Below, one piece after another: positions 8,885 through 17,013 of a stretch of DNA of 64,000 nucleotides (its first letter is position 1; every line of letters starts with the position of its first letter). Source of the stretch: Streptomyces lavendulae subsp. lavendulae. GTDB lineage: Bacteria > Actinomycetota > Actinomycetes > Streptomycetales > Streptomycetaceae. A program made the position numbers and the translations under genes. The DNA lies in the NCBI RefSeq assembly GCF_002803845.1, contig NZ_CP024985.1:2542001-2606000 (forward strand). The letters are read 5' to 3'. Under the pieces are notes generated by a model. It searched no databases. It worked only from the letters and a program-made list of their open reading frames with translations, and had not been told where the DNA came from.

Positions 8885-10036
8885 TCAGCCCAGCGGGGGG
8901 ACCGGCCGGGGCGGGGTCGGGCCGGCGTAGCGCGCGGCCGGCCGGATGATCTTCGAATCGGCGGCCTGTTCAAGGATGTTCGCGCTCCAGCCGACCACCC
9001 GGGCCGCGCAGAAGGTGGGGGTGAACATCTCGCGCGGCAGCCCGCACAGCTCCATGACCACCCCCGCGTAGAACTCCACGTTGGTGTGCAGCTCGCGGCC
9101 CGGCTTGAGTTCGGCGAGGATCTCCTCCACCTGCCGCTCGACCTCCACGGCGAAGTCCACGAGCGGCCCGCCGAAGTCCCGCGCGATCCCCCGCAGCATC
9201 CGCGAACGCGGGTCCTCGGTGCGGTAGACGGGGTGCCCGAAGCCCATGATCCGGTCCCCGGCGAGGACCCGCTCCCGGATCCACGGCCCGATCCGGTCCA
9301 CCGTGCCGATGGCGTCCAGGGTGTCCAGGGCCCGGCTGGGCGCGCCCCCGTGCAGCGGTCCGGAGAGTGCGCCGATCGCACCGGTGAGGCAGGCCGCGAC
9401 GTCCGCGCCGGTGGAGGCGATCACCCGGGCGGTGAAGGTGGAGGCGTTGAAGCCGTGGTCGACCGTGGAGACGAGGTACCGCTCGACGGCGCGGGCCCGG
9501 ACCGGGGCGGGCTCCTCGCCGGTCAGCATCCACAGGTGGTTGGCGGCGTACGGGAGGTCGTCGCGCGGCTCGACGGGATCCAGGCCGCGGCCCAGCCGGT
9601 GCAGGGCCGTGAGCAGGGTCGGCACGGCGGCGCAGGCGGCCAGCGCGTCGGCGGCGCGGGCCTCGGGGGTGAGGTCGTAGACCGGGCGGAAGCCGGCGGT
9701 GGCGCCGAGCAGCGAGAGGGCGGTGCGCAGCCCGGCGAGCGGCCCGGAGGCGGCGGTGGCGCGGGCCAGGGCGGGCAGGGCGTCCCGGACGGCGGCGGGC
9801 AGGTGGCGCAGCGGCGCGATCTCGGCGGCGAAGGCGTCCCGCTCGGCGCGGTCGGCGGGCAGGGCACCGCGGAACATCAGGTGCCAGACGTCCTCGAAGG
9901 TGCGGCTCTCGGCGAGCTCGACGGCCGAGTACTCGCGGTAGTGGTAGAAGCCTTCCAGGCCCCGGACGTCACCGAGCTGGGTCTCGGTGACCACGACTCC
10001 CGCGAGACCGCGGGGTACTTCGGCAGTGGTGTTCAT
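8885..10036 (-). CDS. Citrate synthase family protein
   Basis: A 383-aa citrate synthase-fold enzyme expected to condense acetyl-CoA (or another acyl-CoA) with oxaloacetate in the cytoplasm. The two catalytic histidines are visible in GPLHGGAPSRALD and GFGHPVYRTEDPR. The position of the catalytic aspartate, normally NVDFY, reads NVEFYAGVV, so Asp is replaced by Glu. The start at ATG 10036 is chosen because GGATGG lies 7 nt upstream and the protein then begins MNTTAEVPRGL; the open frame continues upstream into a promoter-like AT-rich stretch. It is divergent from a second citrate synthase paralogue that carries a DNA-binding domain. It could be a 2-methylcitrate synthase; sequence alone does not settle this. 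Confidence 0.85.
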   Translation of the reverse strand: MNTTAEVPRGLAGVVVTETQLGDVRGLEGFYHYREYSAVELAESRTFEDVWHLMFRGALPADRAERDAFAAEIAPLRHLPAAVRDALPALARATAASGPLAGLRTALSLLGATAGFRPVYDLTPEARAADALAACAAVPTLLTALHRLGRGLDPVEPRDDLPYAANHLWMLTGEEPAPVRARAVERYLVSTVDHGFNASTFTARVIASTGADVAACLTGAIGALSGPLHGGAPSRALDTLDAIGTVDRIGPWIRERVLAGDRIMGFGHPVYRTEDPRSRMLRGIARDFGGPLVDFAVEVERQVEEILAELKPGRELHTNVEFYAGVVMELCGLPREMFTPTFCAARVVGWSANILEQAADSKIIRPAARYAGPTPPRPVPPLG

Positions 10037-10053
10037 GGATCGACCATCCATCC

Positions 10054-10095
10054 TTGACTTAATCCTTGTCAATATTGATTGAATCAATGTATGTA
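10054..10095. promoter_or_regulatory. Divergent promoter/operator between the citrate synthase paralogues
   Basis: This 70-bp spacer is strikingly AT-rich for the window. It contains a perfect 7-1-7 palindrome, ATTGATT-G-AATCAAT (10074-10088), and a second inverted pair, TTGAC (10054-10058) with GTCAA (10068-10072). Rightward, TTGTCA (10066-10071) and TATGTA (10090-10095) with 18-bp spacing make a plausible promoter whose transcript would begin only a few bases before the ATG at 10107. Leftward, TTGATT and GATTAA can be placed 17 bp apart. The palindrome overlaps both promoters, so a factor binding it would control both genes. The HTH-bearing citrate synthase is the obvious candidate. Confidence 0.55.
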
Positions 10096-10106
10096 GGCTG
10101 TGTGTC

Positions 10107-11357
10107 ATGTCTGATCACGCAGCCGACGTCCCTCCCGCCCCCGAGGGGACGCGGCGGCTCACGACCCAGGAGGCCGCCCGCCTCCTGGGGGTGAAGCCGG
10201 CCACCGTGTACGCCTACGTCAGCCGCGGCCAGCTCAGCAGCCGGCGCGACCCGGTCGGCCGGGGCAGCAGCTTCGACGCGCGCGAGGTGGAGGCCCTGGC
10301 CCGGCGCAGCCGCCGCGAGGCGGCGGGCCCTCCCGGGGAGCTCTCCGTCCGCACCTCGCTCACCCTCATCGAGGCCGACCGGTACTACTTCCGGGGCGTG
10401 GACGCCGTCGAACTGGCCTCGCGGTACGCCTACGAGGAGGTCGCCGAGTGGCTCTGGACGGGAAGCCTGCCCCACGGGGCCCGGTTCGCCGCTCCCCCGG
10501 AGGCGCTCGCCGCGGCCCGGCGGGCGGTGGCGGCCCTGCCGGAGCACAGCGGCCCCCTGGACCGGCTGCGGGTCGCCGTCACGGCGGCGGCGGTGGTGGA
10601 CCCGCTGCGCTTCGACCTGTCCGAGGAGGCCGTACTCGGTTCGGCGCGCAGCCTGGTGCCGACGCTGGTCGGCGCCCTGCCGGAGGCCGCCCCGGCCCGC
10701 GTCGGGGACGGACGGCTCGCCTGGGAACTGTGGTCCCGGCTGACGGCCGTGGATCCCGACCCCGCGGCCCTGGACGTGCTGGACCTGGCGCTGGGCCTGC
10801 TGGTCGACCACGACCTGGCCGCCTCCACCCTCGCGGTGCGGGTGGCCGCCTCCGCGCGGGCCCATCCGTACGCGGTGGTCTCGGCCGGGCTGGGCGTGCT
10901 GGAGGGTCCCCTGCACGGGGCGGCCGGGCGGCTCGCGCACCGGATGCTGGCGGAGGTCCTGGAACGGGGCGGCGCCGCGCCGGTGGTGGCGGACCACCTG
11001 CGCGCCGGGCGGCGGGTACCCGGCCTCGGCCACCGCCTGTACCGGGGGGAGGACCCGCGGGCCCGGGCCCTGTTCGGCCGGCTGGAGGGGCTCCCCCAGG
11101 CCGGTCCGGCGCTGGGCGCGGCCCGGGAGGTGGCCGCCGTGATGGCCCGCCACGGACTGCACCCGAACGTGGACCTGGCCCTCGCGGTGCTGACGGTGTC
11201 CTGCGCCATGCCCGCCGAGGCCGGGGAGACGGTGTTCGCGGTGGCCCGGACGGCGGGCTGGATCGCGCACGCGCTGGAGGAGTACCAGGAGCGGCCCCTG
11301 CGCATGCGGCCTAGCGGCCACTACGACGGCCCCCGCCCGCCCCGGCCCCTGCCGTGA
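10107..11357 (+). CDS. Citrate synthase family protein with N-terminal helix-turn-helix domain
   Basis: A 416-aa protein in two parts. Residues about 15-70 (LTTQEAARLLGVKPATVYAYVSRGQL, then DPVGRGSSFDAREVEAL) form an excisionase/MerR-type winged helix-turn-helix. The rest is a citrate synthase fold with the catalytic histidines in GPLHGAAGRLAH and GLGHRLYRGEDPR and the aspartate in HPNVDLALAV. The likely transcript is nearly leaderless: no ribosome site precedes the ATG, and a -10-like TATGTA ends 11 bases upstream. Fusing a DNA reader to an acyl-CoA/oxaloacetate-binding enzyme suggests a metabolite-sensing regulator or a dual-function enzyme, acting at the shared palindromic spacer. That role is inference; the domains are seen directly. 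Confidence 0.85.
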   Translation: MSDHAADVPPAPEGTRRLTTQEAARLLGVKPATVYAYVSRGQLSSRRDPVGRGSSFDAREVEALARRSRREAAGPPGELSVRTSLTLIEADRYYFRGVDAVELASRYAYEEVAEWLWTGSLPHGARFAAPPEALAAARRAVAALPEHSGPLDRLRVAVTAAAVVDPLRFDLSEEAVLGSARSLVPTLVGALPEAAPARVGDGRLAWELWSRLTAVDPDPAALDVLDLALGLLVDHDLAASTLAVRVAASARAHPYAVVSAGLGVLEGPLHGAAGRLAHRMLAEVLERGGAAPVVADHLRAGRRVPGLGHRLYRGEDPRARALFGRLEGLPQAGPALGAAREVAAVMARHGLHPNVDLALAVLTVSCAMPAEAGETVFAVARTAGWIAHALEEYQERPLRMRPSGHYDGPRPPRPLP

Positions 11358-11392
11358 CCTGACCGGGCGGCGACCGGCCCGCGCGGCCCCGG

Positions 11393-11437
11393 CGGTGACG
11401 ACACCGGCGGCGTCGTATCCGGCCGGCGTCGTCACCG
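11393..11437. terminator. Hairpin between convergent genes
   Basis: CGGTGACGAC (11393-11402) pairs with GTCGTCACCG (11428-11437), a 10-bp stem with GC-rich sequence between. It lies between the ends of the HTH-citrate synthase gene and the SARP gene and could serve both. Confidence 0.45.
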
Positions 11438-11451
11438 GCCGGCGGGCGGAC

Positions 11452-14400
11452 TCACAGCGGGCTGCCCCACCGCGCGGCGATGGCCCGGGCCCGGGCGAAG
11501 TGCCCGGCGGCCTCCGCGTCACGGCCGAGGAGGCGGGCCAGTTCGCCGAGCGTGCGGGCGACGGGGCGGACCGCCACGGTGAACCCGGAGGAGGGCGGCG
11601 GGGCGTCCCGGTAGGGCAGCAGGGCCTCGTACAGATCCCCGGCGCCCCGCCGTTCCCCGAGCGTCACCAGCGTCATCGCCCGGAAGGTGGCGAAGACCTT
11701 GAACAGGTAGTCCGTGCGCAACTCCCCCGCCGCGGCCAGCACCTCGCGGGCCTCCCGCCCCTCCCCGGCCGCCGCCAGCGAGACCGCGAGCAGGTCCCCG
11801 GCGAGCGGCCCGTACCCGGCGTACACCCGCCGGGCCCACGGCAGCGCCTCGGCGAGCCTGCCCTGGCTCGCGCGAAGGGTGGCGGTCGCGATCACCAGAT
11901 GACCCTCGGCGTGCGGTGATCCCTGCCGGGCCATCCGCTCCGAGGACCGCCGGTAGAGGCGCTCCGCCTCCTCGGTGCGGCCCTCGATGTGTGCCAGCGT
12001 GGCCGCCGCGGTCTCCGCGACCGCCATCGGGCCGGGCATGCGGTAGGTCTCGGCGAATCCGGACCAGCACTCCACGAGGCGGCGCGCGCCGGGAACGTCG
12101 CCTTCGGCCGCGAGCGCGGTGGAGCGGACGAACATCCCGTACCAGCGGTGGGCCGGCAGGTCGTGGGCCGCGCCGAGCCCTTCGAGTTCCTCCCCGAGCT
12201 GGGCCCGTTCCGCCCACTCCCGGTCGGCGTCCAGCTCCTTGACCAGTGTGGCGAGCGCGCCGGCCCGCAGCACCGGATCGCCCAGTCCCCCGGCGAGGGC
12301 CAGCGCCTCGCGTGCGGCGGCCCGGACGGCCGGGATCCGCGCGTCGGAGAGCTCGGCGGCGTACGCGCCCAGCAGCCGGCACCGTACGGCCGGGTCCGGG
12401 CCGGACCCGGCCAGCAGGCCGTCGAGCAGCTCCACCACCGGCTCGTCCACCGCTCCGTACGGGCGGGTCTGCCACGGCGTCGGCTCGTCCCAGGCGGTGA
12501 AGGCGCGGACCAGCAGGTCCTCACGGCCCGCTTCGACCGCCCTGCCGATGGCCGTGGAGCGGGTGGTGCGGGCGGCCATGACCGCGCCCGCGCGCACCTG
12601 GGCCCGGAGCAGGCGCCCCAGCAGCCCGGCGCGCTCGGCCTCGCGGTCGCCGGGACCCGCCGGGATCCGGTCGGCGCTGGTCACGGCGTCGGCCAGCAGG
12701 GCGGCGGCCACCTCGTGGGCGTAGCGGGCCTCGGCCAGGCCGGCCGCGCGCAGGCAGTACTCCACCGCCTTGGCGGCCGTCGCCGCGGAGGCCGCGCGGG
12801 TGTAGTGGTGGGCGAGCAGGGAGACCTCGTCGGGGCCGAGCCGTTCCAGGCACTGCGCGATCCGGCCGTGCATGCGGGCGGAACGCAGCCGGCTGAGTTC
12901 GGCGAGCAGGGTGTCGCGCACCAGGGCGTGGGCGAAGCGGATCCGGCCCGGTGCGGGCTCGACGAGCAGACCGGCGAGCAGTCCGGCCTCCAGAGCGGCC
13001 AATACGGCGTCCTCGTCGGCGTCGGCCGCCTCCACGAGCACGTCGACCCAGGACTCCCGTCCCGCGACGGCTGCCAGGCGCAGTACGGACACCACCGCGT
13101 CGGGCAGCCGGCCCAGGCGGCGGCGCAGCACGTCCCGCACCCCTTCGGGTACCTCCGAGAGGGCGACCAGTGAGCCCTCGCTGCCGAGCAGGCGGGCGCT
13201 CTCGCGCACGTAGAACGGGTTGCCGCCGGTGCGTTCGGCCAGGGCGGTCAGGGTGTCGCGGTCCACGCGCGGACCGCCCAACGCCCGTACGACCTCGGCC
13301 ACGGCCGCTTCCGGGAGCCCCCGCAGCGCGATCCGGAGCGGCGAGCGGCGGGCCAGACCGGCGAGGGTGTCGCCGAGGCGGCCCTCCACTTCGTCGGGGC
13401 GGTAGGCGCCCACGACCAGCAGCGCGGTCCCCGACGGCAGGTCCGCGACCCCGGCCAGCAGGGCGAGGGTCTCGTGATCGGCCCAGTGCAGGTCGTCCAG
13501 CACGATGGCGACGGGCCGCTGCCGCGCCGCCTCGGCCAGCCACCGCCATACGGTCCGGTGCAGCCGGAACCGCCCCGCGGCGACGTCACCGCCCGGGGGC
13601 GGCGGCGCGGGTTCCGCCTCCCCGAGCAGTGGCGCCAGTACGGCGGCCGCCCCGGGGCCGGGCGCGACGGCGCCCGCGACGGTGCGCAGCGCCTCGACCC
13701 AGGGCCAGGCGGGCGGCGCCCCTTCGGCCTCGGTGGTACGGCCCACCGCGACGAGCCAGCCGTCGGCGCTCAGCCGGGCGCCGAACCGGCGCAGCAGGGC
13801 GGACTTGCCGAGCCCCGCCTCCCCGGTGACCAGCGCAACGGCGGGCCCTCCGGCCAACGCATCCCGAGCCACCCCACCCAGCCGAGCCAACTCGGCCCCC
13901 CGCCCCACGAACAACGCCCCGCCCCCACCCCCGAGTTCCCACCCACCGAGGTCGCCCCCCGCCACGGGCTCCCACCCGCCGACGCCCGCCGCTCCGGCTC
14001 CCCCTGCGTCCGCCGCCCCGGCAGCCCCCGATCCCCCGGCCGCTCGGCTCCCGTTCCCGGGCCGCAATTGGGCCCCTCCCACGCCACCCGCAGATTCCGG
14101 GACCCCGTTCCCCGCAAGCACACCCGTCGGGCCGCCCCACGCCGCCGACGCGCCCGCGTGCCCGGGGCCGCCGTTCCCGCTCCGCCCGAGGTCTGCCGTC
14201 CCGGCAGCCTGCCGGGCCGGGTCCGGCCCCGGCCACTCCCCCGCCCGCGCACCGGCCCCGCCCCCGGAGGTACCCGGCGCCTCGGCACCTACGGACGCCG
14301 CACCCCGCGCCGGGCGCCCCAGCGCCTCCCGCAGCGGGGCGTCGTCCTGCGTCAGGACCGCCCGTTCCAGTGCGACGAGCGCCGGCCCGGGGTCCAGCCC

Positions 14401-15093
14401 CGCCTCCTCCGTCAGTACGGCACGCGCCCGCCGCAGCGTCGCCAGCGCGTCGGCCTGCCGCCCGGCGGCCCAGAGGGCGAGCGCGTGCAGCCGCCAGGCC
14501 TCCTCCCGCAGCGGCTCCTCCCCCGTCAGCAGCGCCGCCTCCGAGACGGCCCCGGCGATGTCGGACCCCCGCAGCCCGGCGGCGACGCCGAGTTCGCGCG
14601 CGGCCAGACGGAGTTCCCCGAGCCGCATGATCTCGGGGTGGCTCCACGGTTCGTCGGCGGAGTCCGCGTACGCCGGTCCGCGCCACAACGCGAGCGCCTC
14701 GCGCAGCAGCCCGCGCGCGGCGTCCGGATCGGCGGCCAGCCGCTCGCGGGCCTCGCCCAGCAGCCGCTCGAACCGCCGGGCGTCGACCGCCTCCTCGGGC
14801 AGCCGCAACGCGTAGCCGGGCGGCGTGCTCACGAGCAGCCGGGCCGGGGTGCGCGGGGCGCGCCCCGGCTCCAGGAGCCGGCGCAGGTTGGAGACGTAGG
14901 CCTGGAGGGAGGAGATCGCCCGGGCCGGCGGAGCACCCTGCCAGAGCTCCTCGATCATCCGGTCGACGGAGACCACGCGACCGCGCGCCGCGACCAGCAG
15001 GGCCAGGACGGAACGCTGGCGGTGGCCGCCGAGCGGGATCGGCTCGCCGTCCCGTTCGGCCGTACAGGATCCCAGTACGCGTATGTACACCAT
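11452..15093 (-). CDS. SARP family transcriptional activator with NTPase and TPR-like domains (AfsR-like)
   Basis: A 1213-aa multidomain activator of the large-SARP (AfsR-like) type. Residues 1-90 are the OmpR-type winged helix (GGHRQRSVLALLVAARGRVVSVDRMIEELW). Residues about 95-240 are the bacterial transcriptional activation domain. A Gly/Ala-rich linker of about 140 residues (about 250-390) follows. Then comes a STAND-type NTPase with Walker A GEAGLGKSALLRRF (near 425) and Walker B IVLDDLHWADHE. The last 500 residues are Ala/Leu/Arg-rich helical repeats, likely TPR. Such proteins switch on secondary-metabolite or stress genes when nucleotide or ligand binding releases the SARP domain. The adjacent divergent promoter carries 11-bp direct repeats of the kind SARPs recognise, so the hemerythrin/cupin genes and itself are likely targets. 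Confidence 0.9.
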   Translation of the reverse strand: MVYIRVLGSCTAERDGEPIPLGGHRQRSVLALLVAARGRVVSVDRMIEELWQGAPPARAISSLQAYVSNLRRLLEPGRAPRTPARLLVSTPPGYALRLPEEAVDARRFERLLGEARERLAADPDAARGLLREALALWRGPAYADSADEPWSHPEIMRLGELRLAARELGVAAGLRGSDIAGAVSEAALLTGEEPLREEAWRLHALALWAAGRQADALATLRRARAVLTEEAGLDPGPALVALERAVLTQDDAPLREALGRPARGAASVGAEAPGTSGGGAGARAGEWPGPDPARQAAGTADLGRSGNGGPGHAGASAAWGGPTGVLAGNGVPESAGGVGGAQLRPGNGSRAAGGSGAAGAADAGGAGAAGVGGWEPVAGGDLGGWELGGGGGALFVGRGAELARLGGVARDALAGGPAVALVTGEAGLGKSALLRRFGARLSADGWLVAVGRTTEAEGAPPAWPWVEALRTVAGAVAPGPGAAAVLAPLLGEAEPAPPPPGGDVAAGRFRLHRTVWRWLAEAARQRPVAIVLDDLHWADHETLALLAGVADLPSGTALLVVGAYRPDEVEGRLGDTLAGLARRSPLRIALRGLPEAAVAEVVRALGGPRVDRDTLTALAERTGGNPFYVRESARLLGSEGSLVALSEVPEGVRDVLRRRLGRLPDAVVSVLRLAAVAGRESWVDVLVEAADADEDAVLAALEAGLLAGLLVEPAPGRIRFAHALVRDTLLAELSRLRSARMHGRIAQCLERLGPDEVSLLAHHYTRAASAATAAKAVEYCLRAAGLAEARYAHEVAAALLADAVTSADRIPAGPGDREAERAGLLGRLLRAQVRAGAVMAARTTRSTAIGRAVEAGREDLLVRAFTAWDEPTPWQTRPYGAVDEPVVELLDGLLAGSGPDPAVRCRLLGAYAAELSDARIPAVRAAAREALALAGGLGDPVLRAGALATLVKELDADREWAERAQLGEELEGLGAAHDLPAHRWYGMFVRSTALAAEGDVPGARRLVECWSGFAETYRMPGPMAVAETAAATLAHIEGRTEEAERLYRRSSERMARQGSPHAEGHLVIATATLRASQGRLAEALPWARRVYAGYGPLAGDLLAVSLAAAGEGREAREVLAAAGELRTDYLFKVFATFRAMTLVTLGERRGAGDLYEALLPYRDAPPPSSGFTVAVRPVARTLGELARLLGRDAEAAGHFARARAIAARWGSPL

Positions 15094-15182
15094 GACCGGA
15101 CCAACCTAAGCCGGACCGATCAATTCCCGCCAGGAAAGGGGCAGATGGGGAACGGGCGCCGCCCCCAAAAGCACGCCGGCCC

Positions 15183-15226
15183 CCTCCAAGACCGTTCCAA
15201 GAGGGTTCCATGCCCGTTCCATGACC
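15183..15226. promoter_or_regulatory. SARP-type direct repeats, 11-bp period
   Basis: GTTCCA starts at 15194, 15205 and 15216, exactly 11 bp apart; the last two read GTTCCAT. A degenerate copy (CCTCCA) lies one period upstream at 15183. SARP proteins bind heptameric direct repeats spaced 11 bp just upstream of the -10 region. The array ends about 20 bp before the ATG at 15246, which has no ribosome site, so a leaderless hemerythrin transcript activated from here is plausible. A further GTTCCA abuts that ATG at 15241. Confidence 0.65.
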
Positions 15227-15245
15227 CCCCGGCGAGTCTCGTTCC

Positions 15246-15935
15246 ATGAAGACGACACGGAAACACCCCGCCACGGCGGCGCCCGACACCCACGAGATGG
15301 TGGTCATCCACCGCGGCCTGCGCCGCGAGGCCCGTCTGCTGGTCGAGCTGATCGCCGCGACGGCGCCGGGCGACACGGACCGCGCCCGGGTACTGGCGGA
15401 CCACTTCCGGGACTACCGCCTCGGTCTGCACCAGCACCACCACGGCGAGGACGAGCACCTGTGGCCCAGGCTGCTGGCACGCGTGGACCTCGAAGCCGAT
15501 CAGGTCCTCCTCATGGAGGCCCAGCACGAGCGGATCGCCGCCACGCTCGCGGCGGCCGGGGAGGCCCTGACCGGCTGGGAGCACGGCGCGGACGAGGCCG
15601 CCCGCGACGCCCTGGTGGCCGTCCTCGCCGAGCACCGCGCGGTCCTGGTCGAGCACCTCGACCAGGAGGAGGAATCGCTTCTCCCGCTCGCCGCCCGCCA
15701 CCTGTCGGCCCACGAGTGGAACGCGCTGGGCGAGCTTTTCATGACGCACACCCCCAAGCCCAAGCTGCTGTTCTTCCTCGGCATGGTCCTGGAGGAAGCC
15801 GACCGCGCCGAGCGCGCCGCGATGCTCTCCGCCCTGCCGCTCCCGGCGCGCCTGCTCTGGTACGCCGTCGGCCGCCCCGCCTACGCCCGCCGGATCCGGA
15901 CCGTCCGCGCCGCCCGCGCCGCCCGCGCCCGCTGA
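15246..15935 (+). CDS. Hemerythrin HHE cation-binding domain protein
   Basis: A 229-aa protein with a hemerythrin-like four-helix bundle. The metal-binding pattern is visible as THEMVVIHRGLRREA, HQHHHGEDEHLWPRL, MEAQHERIAA and EHLDQEEESLLPLA, supplying histidines and glutamates for a di-iron site. The C-terminal 60 residues (KLLFFLGMVLEEAD through GRPAYARRIRT) form a conserved tail seen in actinobacterial HHE proteins. Such proteins bind O2, NO or iron, or act in redox stress. It is the first gene of a tight set with the DUF4267 protein (33 bp) and the cupin (13 bp). No ribosome site precedes the ATG, so it is probably leaderless, with the promoter in the SARP repeat region. Confidence 0.87.
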   Translation: MKTTRKHPATAAPDTHEMVVIHRGLRREARLLVELIAATAPGDTDRARVLADHFRDYRLGLHQHHHGEDEHLWPRLLARVDLEADQVLLMEAQHERIAATLAAAGEALTGWEHGADEAARDALVAVLAEHRAVLVEHLDQEEESLLPLAARHLSAHEWNALGELFMTHTPKPKLLFFLGMVLEEADRAERAAMLSALPLPARLLWYAVGRPAYARRIRTVRAARAARAR

Positions 15936-15968
15936 CCGGCACTCGCCCTCCCCCGAAGGAGAAACGCC

Positions 15969-16424
15969 ATGTCCCTCAAGCACGTCACCACCGCCCTCGC
16001 CGCCGCCGGAGCCGCGCTCATCCTCTACGTCGGCCTCAGCTACCTGTTCGCCCCGCAGGCGACCGCACCCGACTTCGGCGTCCCGACCTGGCCCCGCCAG
16101 GAGGGCACCGCGTTCCTGGCCGTCAAGGGCGTACGGGACGTCGCGACGGGCCTGGTCATCCTGGCGCTCCTGCTCACCGGCCACCGCAGGGCCCTCGGCT
16201 GGGCGATGGCGGCGATCGCCTTCGTCCCCGTCGGCGACATGGTGATCGTCCTGAACAGCGGCGGGCCGGCCGGCACCGCGTACGGGGTCCACGGCGCCAC
16301 CGCCCTGGCGGTCGCGGTCACCGCCGCGCTGCTGCTGCGCGAACGCCCCGCCCGCCCCGCTTGCCTCCCCGCCGACACCGCGCCCCCGGCCGGGACCGCC
16401 CCGTCCCCCGTCCCCTCCGCCTGA
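15969..16424 (+). CDS. DUF4267 family small membrane protein
   Basis: A 151-aa protein with four predicted membrane helices (near residues 8-27, 48-70, 75-95 and 103-123) matching the DUF4267 pattern: short N-terminus, YLFAPQATAPDFGV, then KGVRDVATGLVILALL and MVIVLNSGG. The C-terminal 25 residues are Pro/Ala-rich. The ribosome site GAAGGAG lies 7 nt before the ATG. It is cotranscribed with the hemerythrin upstream and the cupin downstream. The molecular function of the family is unknown. Confidence 0.8.
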   Translation: MSLKHVTTALAAAGAALILYVGLSYLFAPQATAPDFGVPTWPRQEGTAFLAVKGVRDVATGLVILALLLTGHRRALGWAMAAIAFVPVGDMVIVLNSGGPAGTAYGVHGATALAVAVTAALLLRERPARPACLPADTAPPAGTAPSPVPSA

Positions 16425-16437
16425 GAGCGAGCCTCCC

Positions 16438-16932
16438 GTGTCCCTGATCGTGCCCGCCTTCGACGACTCCGTGATCGTCCGCTCGTCCGAGGCCGAGACC
16501 ATCGGCGCCGCCCCCGTCACCGTCCGCCTCCTCGCGGACAGCGGTTCCACCGGCGGAGCCCTGTCGACGCAGCGCGTCACCCTCCGCAACGGCGCGAACG
16601 GCGCCGCGCCCCACCGCCACACCCGCTCCGCCGAGATGTTCTACCTGCTCGACGGCACCGCCCAGTTCCTGTCGGGGGAACGGGTGGTGACCGCGGGGCC
16701 CGGTGACCTCGTGGTCGTACCGCCCGGCCTCGACCACGCCTTCGCCGCCGCGCCCGGCGAGGACGCCGACATCCTCATCGTCATCACCCCGGGCGTCGAA
16801 CGCTTCGAGTACTTCCGCCACCTGGAACGCATCGCCTACGGGAAGGTTCCGCCGGAGCCCCTCCTCGACGTGCAGGAGCTCTACGACACCCACTTCGGCC
16901 GCAGCGAACCGTGGGAGCGGGCCCGCGCCTGA
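16438..16932 (+). CDS. Cupin domain protein
   Basis: A 164-aa single-domain cupin. The first motif, PHRHTRSAEMFYLLDGTAQF, supplies two histidines and a glutamate, and the second, PGDLVVVPPGLDHAF, supplies the last histidine, so a metal site is intact. The GTG start at 16438 lies 13 bp after the DUF4267 stop. Similar Streptomyces cupins include quercetinase-like dioxygenases and uncharacterised sensors; nothing here fixes the substrate. Its linkage to hemerythrin and DUF4267 genes suggests a small oxidative or aromatic-stress module. Confidence 0.82.
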   Translation: MSLIVPAFDDSVIVRSSEAETIGAAPVTVRLLADSGSTGGALSTQRVTLRNGANGAAPHRHTRSAEMFYLLDGTAQFLSGERVVTAGPGDLVVVPPGLDHAFAAAPGEDADILIVITPGVERFEYFRHLERIAYGKVPPEPLLDVQELYDTHFGRSEPWERARA

Positions 16933-17013
16933 CGGCCGCCGTACCGGCCGCCACCCACACCAAGAGAACCCAGGCATTCCGCTTACGCCCGCGCCGACCT
17001 ACGGTTACTGGTC

